DNA of 17,902 nucleotides from CAZVCG01 sp964626265 (GCA_964626265.1 CAZVCG010000040.1:1-17902), one strand, 5' to 3'; positions 1 through 7,666 are shown, counted from the first letter of the stretch. A program made the numbers and translations. The notes: a model not told the origin generated them from the sequence alone.

Positions 1-19
1 TCTTGAATCACACCATTCC

Positions 20-34
20 TTAAGCCATTCTTAA
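20..34. promoter_or_regulatory. Perfect CtrA-type box (TTAA-N7-TTAA)
   Basis: TTAA at 20-23, seven bases, then TTAA at 31-34, in AT-rich DNA about 45 nt before the first coding region. TTAA-N7-TTAA is the established binding consensus of the alphaproteobacterial cell-cycle regulator CtrA, which the CckA kinase encoded later in this window normally controls. Binding is inferred from the motif only. Confidence 0.45.
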
Positions 35-77
35 ATTTGCGTAAGTCCTAAAGAAAAAAGGCTGGGGGGTTTTCGGA

Positions 78-593
78 TTGGAATTAGCCCTTGGCGTCGC
101 GTTTGCCCGCGATAAATCACATGTGGTCATTCCTGAGACCATAAAGGACGGCGGCGGCTTTTTCAGCAAGATGGGTGCTTTGCCAAAAATTGAAAAGGCT
201 CAAAAAGAAGACTTTGACGTGAAATTGGCGGAAACCTTCGGCGTTTTTCGAATATATCTGGAAGACGCGCTCGACGCATCCGGTAAAAAAGAAATCGAAA
301 GGCTTCAGCGCCTGTCGAGACACAGCCCTTTGTTGGCCTATCGTGGGCTTGTCCAGTCAAAGACGATTGTTTCTGGCCAATCACTATACCGCTGTCTCGC
401 GGATTGTTTGCCTCATGTGCCATCCATGATTCTCTTGCCAGGGGAGCCGACGACGCGTGTCCTGCTTCAGCGCCATGTCAAGGTTGTTCCGCCTTTTCGC
501 GGAGTGCCGTCGAGATACGATTTCATGAGAAAAGAACTGGCGGACGCTTTTAAGCTTCAACCCGCCGTGAACCCCGTCCTTAACGCTGGCTAG
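78..593 (+). CDS. Hypothetical protein, 171 aa
   Basis: I do not recognise a family. The frame is open from base 45 to the TAG at 591-593. The first usable start is TTG at 78 with a G-rich stretch just upstream; ATG at 171 (residue 32, MGALPKIEKA) is a plausible later start giving 140 aa. There is no signal peptide or membrane segment. The middle is charged (DALDASGKKEIERLQRL) and the C-terminal part is basic and proline-containing (VPPFRGVPSRYDF). The 3' end overlaps the convergent gene on the other strand by 14 bp. A CtrA-type box lies upstream. The lack of an ATG near the 5' end leaves open a broken or wrongly started gene. Confidence 0.5.
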   Translation: MELALGVAFARDKSHVVIPETIKDGGGFFSKMGALPKIEKAQKEDFDVKLAETFGVFRIYLEDALDASGKKEIERLQRLSRHSPLLAYRGLVQSKTIVSGQSLYRCLADCLPHVPSMILLPGEPTTRVLLQRHVKVVPPFRGVPSRYDFMRKELADAFKLQPAVNPVLNAG

Positions 594-1317
594 TCGCCGC
601 CTTGCTGACGAGCGCGTTGATACGGCCGCCGCAAACGGTGTTGTTTCTGGCATACTCTTCCGGCGTGTCGATGGTTCTTTGGCGCTTGCTGTTTTCTTCC
701 ATAATTTGTTTAGCGGCTTCGTTCAGGACAAAGCGGGCCTTTTCGGTCATAAGGCTTTCCGCATAATCGGGATCCGGCCCGCGGTAGAGACCGTTGATTT
801 GCATGTATTCCATCAGTTTCTTTTGAATATACGGCACATAATTCATCAGGATCGAGCGGTTGATGGCCACGTGCTTTTTCTCATGTTCAAGGACGTGGTG
901 CATCGCACAGGTATCGCGCGCGATTTCGTTCGCGATGTAGATCGTAACGTTCCTGTAGCCGATGGTCGCGTCTATTTCGTGGATTTTCACGCATGTCGTG
1001 CCGTCGCCTAACAAGCGTTTGAGCATCGGCACGCGGAACTCGATGATGGGTTCGTAATGCGTCAATCCCAGCGTTGCCGCGTCATGCATGGAAATGACTT
1101 TTGCGGGAGATCGGGCCAGTCCCTGGATCGCGCCAAGCGAGTGGGACGTATTGATCAGCGGCTCGTCAAAAACGGGGTTTATGTTGACGTTGATATTGGG
1201 GTAGGGATCGCACACGCTGTCGTCACTGGCGCGCGCTTCCGGCCGCATAAGCACGAACGATGCCCAAGCGAAGGCGACTAAAAAGAACAAATAACCGGCA
1301 AGGCGTGCGGCGCGCAT
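580..1317 (-). CDS. Secreted HExxH metalloprotease-like protein, 245 aa
   Basis: The N-terminus has an Arg-rich n-region, a hydrophobic core (about residues 6-24) and a signal-peptidase-like ARA-S site, so cleavage after about residue 30 and export to the periplasm are likely. HEKKH at residues 145-149, in the context LEHEKKHVAIN, is a zincin HExxH motif: two His ligands and the catalytic Glu. Position and length resemble DUF922-type putative secreted Zn proteases, but I assign that only loosely. Cysteines at about 36, 109, 137 and 229 could form disulfides after export. ATG is at 1317 with only a weak ribosome site. It follows the 85-aa gene by 40 nt on the same strand and probably shares its transcript. 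Substrate unknown. Confidence 0.75.
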   Translation of the reverse strand: MRAARLAGYLFFLVAFAWASFVLMRPEARASDDSVCDPYPNINVNINPVFDEPLINTSHSLGAIQGLARSPAKVISMHDAATLGLTHYEPIIEFRVPMLKRLLGDGTTCVKIHEIDATIGYRNVTIYIANEIARDTCAMHHVLEHEKKHVAINRSILMNYVPYIQKKLMEYMQINGLYRGPDPDYAESLMTEKARFVLNEAAKQIMEENSKRQRTIDTPEEYARNNTVCGGRINALVSKAATSQR

Positions 1318-1357
1318 AGGCAGACTTTCAGGTTGTGCCGCAAACGCCCGGGGTTTA

Positions 1358-1615
1358 TCAGGCTTGTTGACGGATCATTTCACCGCGCATGTCATCGATC
1401 ATATCGCTGACTTTGCGGCGGCGTCCGCGGCGGGGGATATCTTCATAACTGTGGACAATGCCCATTTCGGCAGGAGTCAATCCGCGCAGTTCCGCGACGC
1501 AGTGCTGCAGGACGATGACTTCGCGCAAATCTTCGCGATCTCCAACTTGCATGACGGCCAGCTTGTTTTCGATCAAGTCGACCAGCGTATCGCGGACGGT
1601 TTTCGAAAGCGGCAT
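1358..1615 (-). CDS. Small hypothetical protein, 85 aa
   Basis: The chosen start is the ATG at 1615 (MPLSKTVRDTLVDL), because AAGGAATT sits about 7 nt upstream; the frame extends to an ATG at 1666 without such a site. The protein is probably cytosolic: an amphipathic N-terminal helix, a middle section (LREVIVLQHCVAELRGLTP) and a basic cluster PRRGRRRK near residues 62-69, followed by an acidic/amphipathic tail. The basic cluster would fit nucleic-acid or membrane-surface contact, which is inference. It is the first gene of a probable two-gene unit with the secreted HExxH protein. I do not recognise the family. Confidence 0.6.
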   Translation of the reverse strand: MPLSKTVRDTLVDLIENKLAVMQVGDREDLREVIVLQHCVAELRGLTPAEMGIVHSYEDIPRRGRRRKVSDMIDDMRGEMIRQQA

Positions 1616-1620
1616 GGTGT

Positions 1621-1654
1621 AATTCCTTTTAAAAAGAGCAATTCCTTTTAAAAA
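1621..1654. repeat. 15-bp perfect direct repeat in the leader of the 85-aa gene
   Basis: AATTCCTTTTAAAAA occurs at 1621-1635 and again at 1640-1654, 19 bp apart. Read on the minus strand each copy carries AAGGAATT, so the ribosome-binding site of the downstream gene is duplicated; only the copy at 1621-1635 is correctly placed before the ATG at 1615. This could be a local duplication or a binding site; function unknown. Confidence 0.8.
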
Positions 1655-1808
1655 CGCATTCTGCAAAAAAAGGCCGAAAACAATTTACCTCTAATGCGCC
1701 TATTATTTATGAAAAAACTTAAAATAATATGAAACAAATGCCGTTTATCAGAGGGTTAGCAAACCATCAATTCGTGGGGGCGCGCAAACGTTTCGCGCCA
1801 ACAGGGCG

Positions 1809-1838
1809 TTATCTGGTTAACGTATTTTAACCAGATAA
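1809..1838. repeat. Perfect 12-bp inverted repeat with 6-bp spacer
   Basis: TTATCTGGTTAA (1809-1820) and its exact complement TTAACCAGATAA (1827-1838) flank CGTATT. The element is followed by an AT-rich run with TTTTTT at 1847-1852. It lies 28 nt downstream of the acetate kinase stop and roughly 190 nt upstream of the 85-aa gene start. On the ackA strand there is no U-tract after the hairpin, so it is not a standard terminator for that gene; a protein-binding dyad or a terminator reading the + strand remain possible. About 200 bases here (1667-1865) hold no gene I can support. A second, bulged hairpin (GGCGCG/CGCGCC) lies at 1779-1799. Confidence 0.75.
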
Positions 1839-1865
1839 ATAAATAATTTTTTGACGCTTGCGTTT

Positions 1866-3064
1866 TTAGCGCTCGGCTTCGGCGCAGGCTCGCGTGTGGC
1901 GGGCAATTACTGCTTCTTCGTTAGTAGGTATTAACCAAACCTGAACCTTGCTGCCGGGCGTGCTGATCTGGACCTCGCCAGCGCCCTCCGCCGCCGTGTT
2001 TTTCGCTTCGTCAAGNNNNNNNNNNNNNNNNNNNNNNNNNNNNNNNNNNNNNNNNNNNNNNNNNNNNNNNNNNNGTGCTCGCCGATGCCGCCCGTGAACA
2101 CGAGCGCGTCGATGCCGCCCAGCATGCCGATGAACGCGCTGATCTCGCGGGTCGCGCGAAGGCAGAAAAGATCGACGGCTTCGCGCGCCGAAGGCTCTTT
2201 GCTGGCCAAAAGTTCAGACATATCGTTCGTGATGCCGGAAACGCCCTTCAACCCGCAATCGTGATACAACATGCGTTCGATGGCTTTTTCGTCCAGCTTG
2301 GCTTCGCGCATGAAGTACAGCAGAACGCCGACGTCGAGAGTGCCGGGACGCGTGCCCATTACGAGACCTTCCAAAACCGAAAAGCCCATCGACGTGTCGA
2401 AGCTCTTCCCTTTATCGAGCGCGCACAAACTCGCGCCGTTGCCCATGTGGGCGACGACGGTGCGGCCATTATAGGCGTGTGGGACGATTTCTTTCAGGCG
2501 GCCAGATACGAATTCATATGACAAGCCGTGGAAGCCATAACGTTTCACGCCTTTTTCATCCCAGATGCGCGGGATGGCGTAACGGCGATGCAGGGCGGGG
2601 ATCGTCGTGTGGAACGCCGTGTCGAAGCATGCGACTTGCGGCACCTTGGGGTAGGCCTCGATAATCTTGTCGATAATTTCGACGTTGAAAGGCTGATGCA
2701 ACGGCGCGAGCGGGATCAGCGACTTCAGGTAGGCGAGGAGGTGCGGGCGCACGATCATGTGCTTTTTCAGATCGCGCCCGTGCACGACGCGGTGGCCAAC
2801 CGCAGTAAGGGCGTTCGGCGGCAGGCATTTTTCCAGCCAGCCGAGCAACGCTTGAGCCGCGCCGCCAGGTGAGCCGCATTTGTCGATAGCTTCGAAAGCC
2901 GGCTTGTCGGCGAACAGATCGCCCTTGGCCGAAAACTTGGCTTTCTTGCCGATTTCGGTGATCGACCCGCGCCCGACGCAGTTGTGCTCGTTGTCCTTGA
3001 AAAGGGCGAACTTGAGACTCGACGACCCACCGTTCAGAGTCAGAATATATGAACCGTTTGGCAT
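1866..3064 (-). CDS. ackA: Acetate kinase, interrupted by an assembly gap
   Basis: Acetate kinase interconverts acetate + ATP and acetyl phosphate + ADP. Family residues are visible: N11 in LTLNGGSSSLKF, R92 in GHRVVHG, D148 in ACFDTAFH, H179 in RYGFHGLS, R239 in MGTRPGTLDVG, then VFTGGIGEH at residues 322-330 just before the gap. Translating straight through the 59 N gives a nonsense Arg-rich tail. In a different frame the sequence after the gap reads LDEAKNTAAEG, then VQISTPGSKV and LIPTNEEAVIARHT with the family Glu, ending at TAA 1866-1868. That is the authentic C-terminus, so the gap is not 59 bases long. Expected full length is about 400 aa. AGGAAAGGG precedes the ATG. It starts 4 nt after the maoC-pta stop and is surely co-transcribed with it. 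Confidence 0.96.
2016..2074. other. Assembly gap (59 N) inside ackA
   Basis: A run of 59 N. Exactly 330 ackA codons precede it, and the correct C-terminal frame resumes with CTT at 2015-2013, so the true gap must be a multiple of three. Acetate kinases usually have about 18 residues between GGIGEN and LDxxxN, which would mean about 54 bases. Confidence 0.97.
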
Positions 3065-3068
3065 GTGA

Positions 3069-4472
3069 TTAACCCTTTCCTGCGCGTTTCTTGTTGCCTT
3101 CGGCGGCGAGGACCGCGAGCGCGGCAGAGCCTAGGCGGGCATGAGCATTGTCGGCGCGGCTTGTCAGCATGACCGGTACGCGCGCTCCAAGCGCGATACC
3201 GCAGGATTCAGCCGTGGCGAGGTATGACAGCTGTTTCGCGATCATGTTGCCGGATTCAATGTTCGGCGCGACGAGGATGTCGGCTTGCCCGGCCACGGGG
3301 GATGTGATTTTCTTGATCTTGGCGGCCTGCACACTGATGGCGTTGTCGAAGGCCAATGGACCGTCGAGAATGCCGCCAACGATCTGTCCACGGTCGGCCA
3401 TTTTGCACAAGGCCGCCGCATCCAGCGTAGCCTGCATGTTGATATTGACTGTTTCCGTGGCGGCCAGAAGGGCCACTTTTGGCTGGGGCATGCCCAGATC
3501 GTGGGCCATGTAGATCGCGTTCTGCACGATGTCCCGCTTGACCATGAGTTCCGGCGCGATGTTGAGCGCGGCATCGGTGATGAGCAGCGGCCATTTGTAC
3601 GTCGGAACGTCCATCACGAAGACGTGGCTCATGCGGCTTTCCGTGCGCAGGCCCTTTTCGCGGTGCACGACGGCGGACATCAATTCGTCCGTGTGGAGCG
3701 CGCCTTTCATCAGGGCGCTGACCTTGCCGTCGCGCGCCATCGACACGGCTTCGATGGCGGCGGCATGGCTGTGCGGCGTCGATACGATTTCGTAATTCTT
3801 GATATCGATGTTGAGGGCTTCGGCGGCGGCCTTGATTTTCGCTTCGGGACCGACCAAAACTGGGATAATCAACCCTTCTTTGGCGGCGGCGTCCATGCCT
3901 CCAAGCGAAACCTCGTCGCAGGGATGAACGACCGCCGTGCGTTGGGGAGTGAGCTTGCGCGCTTCGTCGATAAGTGTTCGCATGCGGTCGTGGTGCAACA
4001 CCTCGACTTCGGGCAGGCCGACAACGGGGCGGCGTATTTTTTCCGTCGGCGCGATGACTTTGGCGGTGCCCTTGATGACGTCCTTGCCGTCCTGATTGGT
4101 GGCGACGCAATCGAACACGACGATCTTTTTATCGTCTTCCTTGCTCAGCGCGGTAACCGTCACGTCGATCGTGTCGTTCGGCCGCACAGGCTTCATGAAC
4201 TTGAGGTCTTGGCTAAGGTATATCGTGCCCGGACCCGGCATCTTGGTGCCCAGCACGGCGGAAATAAGCGCGCCGCCGAAAAGGCCATGCGCGATCAAGC
4301 CGTGGAAAAGACTGTCACGCGCATACTTTTCGTCCAGATGCGCGGGGTTGATGTCTCCCGAGACCACGGCGAAAAGCTCGATATCGCGCTGAGTCAAATT
4401 GCGCGTGATCTTGCCGCTGTCGCCGATCTTGATTTCGTCATAGGTCTTGTTCTCAAGCCATTGTTCCGTCAT
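3069..4472 (-). CDS. Bifunctional MaoC-like enoyl-CoA hydratase / phosphate acetyltransferase
   Basis: A two-domain enzyme of 467 aa. Residues about 1-140 are a MaoC/(R)-hydratase hot-dog domain with the catalytic pair D40 and H45 in SGDINPAH and the following FHGLIAHG segment. Residues about 150-467 are a PTA_PTB acyl-phosphotransferase domain (HPCDEVSLGGMDAA, ALMKGALHT, PTYKWPLLITDAALNI, GILDGPLAFDNA). The Pta part exchanges CoA and phosphate on acetyl (possibly short-chain acyl) groups and feeds ackA 4 nt downstream. The hydratase part would act on 2-enoyl-CoA. I chose ATG 4472 (MTEQWLENKTYDEI) because family members begin here; an in-frame GTG at 4514 coincides with a predicted transcription start. 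No fabI-like reductase gene, sometimes found with this fusion, lies in the window. Confidence 0.93.
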   Translation of the reverse strand: MTEQWLENKTYDEIKIGDSGKITRNLTQRDIELFAVVSGDINPAHLDEKYARDSLFHGLIAHGLFGGALISAVLGTKMPGPGTIYLSQDLKFMKPVRPNDTIDVTVTALSKEDDKKIVVFDCVATNQDGKDVIKGTAKVIAPTEKIRRPVVGLPEVEVLHHDRMRTLIDEARKLTPQRTAVVHPCDEVSLGGMDAAAKEGLIIPVLVGPEAKIKAAAEALNIDIKNYEIVSTPHSHAAAIEAVSMARDGKVSALMKGALHTDELMSAVVHREKGLRTESRMSHVFVMDVPTYKWPLLITDAALNIAPELMVKRDIVQNAIYMAHDLGMPQPKVALLAATETVNINMQATLDAAALCKMADRGQIVGGILDGPLAFDNAISVQAAKIKKITSPVAGQADILVAPNIESGNMIAKQLSYLATAESCGIALGARVPVMLTSRADNAHARLGSAALAVLAAEGNKKRAGKG

Positions 4473-4517
4473 GGAGACCCCAAATTCGTGCGTTAACCAT
4501 AATGAGTCGAACACCGA

Positions 4518-4546
4518 TATGTATCAGTAATTCGCGGTACTTGTAA
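4518..4546 (-). promoter_or_regulatory. Putative promoter of the maoC-pta/ackA operon
   Basis: On the minus strand TTACAA (4546-4541), 17 nt, then TACATA (4523-4518). Predicted start is near 4511, leaving a leader of about 40 nt before ATG 4472. Downstream of it lie a TTAACCAT motif (4493-4500) and a GANTC site (4504-4508). Assigned by pattern only. Confidence 0.35.
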
Positions 4547-4591
4547 GGTTAATTTTTATGTTTATAGGGGTTCGATTCGCCCTGTTGCCTG

Positions 4592-4621
4592 TTTACATAC
4601 AAACACGGATGAATGTATAAA
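4592..4621 (+). promoter_or_regulatory. Putative promoter of the exporter operon
   Basis: TTTACA (4592-4597), 18 nt, TATAAA (4616-4621). If used, transcription would begin at about the ATG at 4627, giving a leaderless or nearly leaderless message, or meaning that translation starts later. Pattern only. Confidence 0.3.
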
Positions 4622-4626
4622 AGGAA

Positions 4627-5583
4627 ATGACCTCCTCGATCTCCGCCGCCTTGATGTCGCTGCTTACCATGGTGGGTTTTGCCAATCCTGCAGCCGGCAC
4701 ATATCAGGGGTTCGTGGAGGGGGAGTATGTGCTGATGGCTCCCCAGTTCGCAGGGGTGATCGAAAGCCTGAACGTCCGGCGTGGGCAGACAATACAGAAA
4801 GATGAAGTTCTATTCGTACAGGAACATACGTCGGAAGCCGCCGCCGTCGAGCAAGCCAAAGCGAAGGTCGCTCAAGCCGAAGCGACGCTGGTCGATTTGA
4901 TCAAGACTAAACGTCCGCCGGAACTGGCGGCGCTGGTCGCTCAACGCGATCAGGCCGAAGCGGCGGTGCGCCTTGCGACCATCAACTATGAACGGGACTT
5001 GAAGCAATTGGGCGCGCGGGCCGTAAGCCAATCGACCGTCGATGCCGACAAGGCCGCCAAGGATCAGGCCGAAGGCCGTTTGAAAGAGGCAGAAGCGGCA
5101 CTAGCCAACGGGCGGCTTAGCATTGGACGTGACGACGCCATTCACGCGGCGCAGGCTGTCGTCGAGGCCAACAAAGCCACTTTGGCTGACGCCCAATGGA
5201 GGCTGGATCAAAAAACGGTCATCGCGCCAACGAACGCGTTCGTATTCGATACGATTTACCGCGTCGGTGAATATGTGCCCGCAGGACAACCCGTGGTTTC
5301 GCTATTGCCGCCATCGAATATCAAAGTCCGTTTCTTCGTGCCGGAAAAGAATTTGGCGTCGATCAAAATAGGCGCGCCCATTCAAATCGGCGTCGACAAT
5401 GAAAACAAGCCGCATGCAGGTAAGGTGACATACATCTCGCCGAAGGCCGAATATTCGCCGCCGCAGCTTTACAACCGCGATAACCGCGAACGGATGCTCT
5501 TTATGATCGAGGCGGTGCCCGACGACGCGCCGGAGACGCTTCATCCCGGCCAGCCGGTGGACGTGACCGTTGTGCCGCCATGA
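4627..5583 (+). CDS. HlyD-family membrane fusion protein of an ABC exporter
   Basis: The periplasmic adaptor that links an inner-membrane ABC exporter to an outer-membrane channel. The N-terminus (to about residue 24) is weakly hydrophobic and may be a signal or anchor. Biotinyl/lipoyl half-motifs occur at about 32-60 (YVLMAPQFAGVIESLNVRRG) and 195-225 (TVIAPTNAFVFDTIYRVGEY). Between them lies a long Ala/Glu/Gln-rich coiled-coil hairpin (about 68-190). A beta-barrel segment follows (IKVRFFVPEKNLASIKIG), and the end HPGQPVDVTV is typical. It resembles YbhG/YhiI-type adaptors. AAGGAA ends almost at the ATG, which is unusually close; ATG 4654 is an alternative start. Its stop overlaps the ATPase start (ATGA). 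Cargo unknown: drug or other small hydrophobic compound export is inferred from the family. Confidence 0.88.
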   Translation: MTSSISAALMSLLTMVGFANPAAGTYQGFVEGEYVLMAPQFAGVIESLNVRRGQTIQKDEVLFVQEHTSEAAAVEQAKAKVAQAEATLVDLIKTKRPPELAALVAQRDQAEAAVRLATINYERDLKQLGARAVSQSTVDADKAAKDQAEGRLKEAEAALANGRLSIGRDDAIHAAQAVVEANKATLADAQWRLDQKTVIAPTNAFVFDTIYRVGEYVPAGQPVVSLLPPSNIKVRFFVPEKNLASIKIGAPIQIGVDNENKPHAGKVTYISPKAEYSPPQLYNRDNRERMLFMIEAVPDDAPETLHPGQPVDVTVVPP

Positions 5584-6527
5584 TGGCCAACGCTGAACCT
5601 GCGATTTCCGTCCGCGACCTGACCAAGAGTTTTAAAGGCCATGTGGCTGTGCAGGGATGCTCCATCGATGTGCCCTATGGCGCGATTTATGGCTTCCTTG
5701 GTCCGAACGGTAGCGGTAAAACGACGACGATCCGCATGTTGTGCGGCTTGCTGACGCCGGATTCAGGGGAAGGTATGTGCCTTGGATTCGACATCCTGAC
5801 CCAATCCGCGGCCATCAAACGGCAAGCTGGTTACATGCCGCAACAGTTCGGTTTGTATGAAGATTTAACGATCCGCGAAAATCTGGAGTTCGTCGCGCGG
5901 CTTTATGAAATGGACAAGCCGCGTGAACGCGCAAAAGAGGCCTTAAGCCGCCTTGGCCTTGAACACCGCGCGAACCAGTTGGCGGGCGAACTATCCGGCG
6001 GCTGGAAACAACGCTTAGCTCTGGCGTCATGCATCTTGCACGAGCCGCGTTTATTGCTCCTAGACGAGCCGACGGCGGGCGTCGATCCCAAGGCGCGGCG
6101 CGAATTTTGGGATGAAATTCACGCGTTCGCGGCGCAGGGCATTACCGTTCTGGTCAGCACGCATTACATGGATGAAGCCGAGCGTTGCCATTTGATCGGC
6201 TATATTTCGCATGGCCATTTGTTGACGCATGGCACGGCATCCGAGATCATCGCGCGATCCGGCATTACGACTTGGCGATTGACCGCCGACGATCCCGCCA
6301 AGGTGAAAACCATTCTCGCGGATCTTGCGGGCGTCGAAATGGTCACAAGCTTCGGCAACCAGATCCATGTGGCGAGCACGAACGCCGCGGCTTTGAACGC
6401 CGCTGTCGCGCATTTAAAAGATGAACACGGCATCACGGTAGAGCGCTTTTCGCCGACGCTCGAAGACGTATTTATCCATACGATGACTCAATCCTCATCC
6501 ACCTTGCGCGATGAGGCCAAGCCATGA
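5580..6527 (+). CDS. ABC-2-type exporter ATP-binding protein
   Basis: The ATPase of a DrrA/YbhF-like exporter, 315 aa with one nucleotide-binding domain. Motifs: Walker A GPNGSGKT (41-48), Q-loop near Q88-Q89, signature LSGGWKQR (138-145), Walker B LLLLDEP (158-164) with a D-loop in TAGVDP, H-loop STHYMDEAE (H195). The tail after about 230 is the small C-terminal domain common in this group, ending with a typical LEDVFIHTMT. It overlaps the upstream adaptor by 4 bp and the downstream permease by 4 bp, so the three are translationally coupled. YbhF proper carries two ATPase domains; this one carries one and probably works as a homodimer. Confidence 0.93.
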   Translation: MMANAEPAISVRDLTKSFKGHVAVQGCSIDVPYGAIYGFLGPNGSGKTTTIRMLCGLLTPDSGEGMCLGFDILTQSAAIKRQAGYMPQQFGLYEDLTIRENLEFVARLYEMDKPRERAKEALSRLGLEHRANQLAGELSGGWKQRLALASCILHEPRLLLLDEPTAGVDPKARREFWDEIHAFAAQGITVLVSTHYMDEAERCHLIGYISHGHLLTHGTASEIIARSGITTWRLTADDPAKVKTILADLAGVEMVTSFGNQIHVASTNAAALNAAVAHLKDEHGITVERFSPTLEDVFIHTMTQSSSTLRDEAKP

Positions 6528-7657
6528 CTGCGCGGTTTTCCTTGCATCGTCTTGGCGCGATCATCGTTAAGGAGTTTATCCAGCTCAAGCGCGACCGCCC
6601 GACGTTCGCGATGATCATCATGATGCCGGTCATCCAGCTGTTGCTTTTCGGTTTTGCGTTGAACTCGGATCCCAAAATGTTGCCGACCGCTCTGGTTAGC
6701 GCTGATAACTCGGCTTATACGCGCAGCATTACAACAGCTATCCGGAATACAGGCTATTTTGACATCGTCTCGCGACCTTCGAGCGTCAAGGAGGCCGAAG
6801 AAATGATGGCCGAAGGCGACGTTCAGTTCATCATCACAATTCCGGAGGGCTTTTCGCGCGAATTGCTGCGTGGACAACGCCCTGTGATGCTGGTCGAGGC
6901 TGACGCAACCGATCCGGTGGCGGTGGGCAACGCCTTGTCGTCGTTGAACCGCATCAATTTGACCGCGCTGGACCGCGATTTGGCAAACGTGCCGAAACTT
7001 GCGCCAAAGTTGCCGCCTTTCGAAATCCGTGCGCACAGCCGCTATAATCCGGAAGGCAGCACGTCTTATAACATCGTTCCCGGATTGCTGGCCATTGTGT
7101 TGAACATGACGTTGGTCATGATGACTGGCGTGGCCATGACGCGCGAGCGCGAACGGGGTACGCTGGAAAGTTTGCTGGCCACCCCAGTCAGGCCTTTCGA
7201 GGTGATGATCGGCAAAATCGTGCCCTTTGTTATTATCGCCTATATTCAGGTGGCGGTTATCCTTCTCGTGGCGCGGTTGCTTTTTAACGTGCCGTTTGTG
7301 GGGAATCCCTTGCTATTGGCTGTGCTTATGGGCGCCTATATCGCCGCAAACCTGACGATCGGTTTTACGTTATCGACATTCGCGCGCAGCCAATTGCAAG
7401 CCATGCAGATGTCGACGTTCTATTTCCTTCCGTCGCTTTTGCTATCGGGTTTCTTGTTTCCGTTTCGCGGGATGCCGGGGTGGGCGCAAGCTATCGGCAA
7501 TATCTTCCCGATTACGCATGCATTGCGGATCATTCGCGGCATTATTCTTAAAGGCAACGATTTGTCGTCTTCGCTGCCGCATGTGTGGCCGATATTGTTG
7601 TTTTTGTTCTTTATCTCTATCGTGGCCCTGAAACGCTATCGCGAGACGATTGATTAG
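6524..7657 (+). CDS. ABC-2-type exporter permease
   Basis: A membrane permease of 377 aa with the YbhS/YbhR topology: a first helix at about 27-47, a long extracytoplasmic domain (about 48-180), then helices at about 184-205, 230-252, 262-284, 296-313 and 353-370. The conserved coupling segment TRERERGTLESLLATPVRP (206-224) and the SGFLFPFRGMP loop are characteristic of ABC2_membrane proteins. It is the only permease in the operon, so a homodimer is likely. The start overlaps the ATPase stop (ATGA). No outer-membrane TolC-like gene is adjacent. Confidence 0.92.
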   Translation: MTARFSLHRLGAIIVKEFIQLKRDRPTFAMIIMMPVIQLLLFGFALNSDPKMLPTALVSADNSAYTRSITTAIRNTGYFDIVSRPSSVKEAEEMMAEGDVQFIITIPEGFSRELLRGQRPVMLVEADATDPVAVGNALSSLNRINLTALDRDLANVPKLAPKLPPFEIRAHSRYNPEGSTSYNIVPGLLAIVLNMTLVMMTGVAMTRERERGTLESLLATPVRPFEVMIGKIVPFVIIAYIQVAVILLVARLLFNVPFVGNPLLLAVLMGAYIAANLTIGFTLSTFARSQLQAMQMSTFYFLPSLLLSGFLFPFRGMPGWAQAIGNIFPITHALRIIRGIILKGNDLSSSLPHVWPILLFLFFISIVALKRYRETID

Positions 7658-7666
7658 AGGCAGGTT

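Noticed and set aside
1809..1838. dif (XerCD) site
   Set aside because: The 6-bp spacer with TAA/TTA flanks is suggestive, but the outer arm bases do not resemble known dif arms and the arms are perfectly symmetric, unlike dif.
1931..2015. Arg-rich tail read through the N run as the acetate kinase C-terminus
   Set aside because: Product of the wrong gap length; the other frame gives the recognised family ending.
3285..4496. 403-aa open frame on the + strand opposite maoC-pta
   Set aside because: His/Arg/Asp-rich antisense shadow of a well-conserved enzyme; no family features and no ribosome site.
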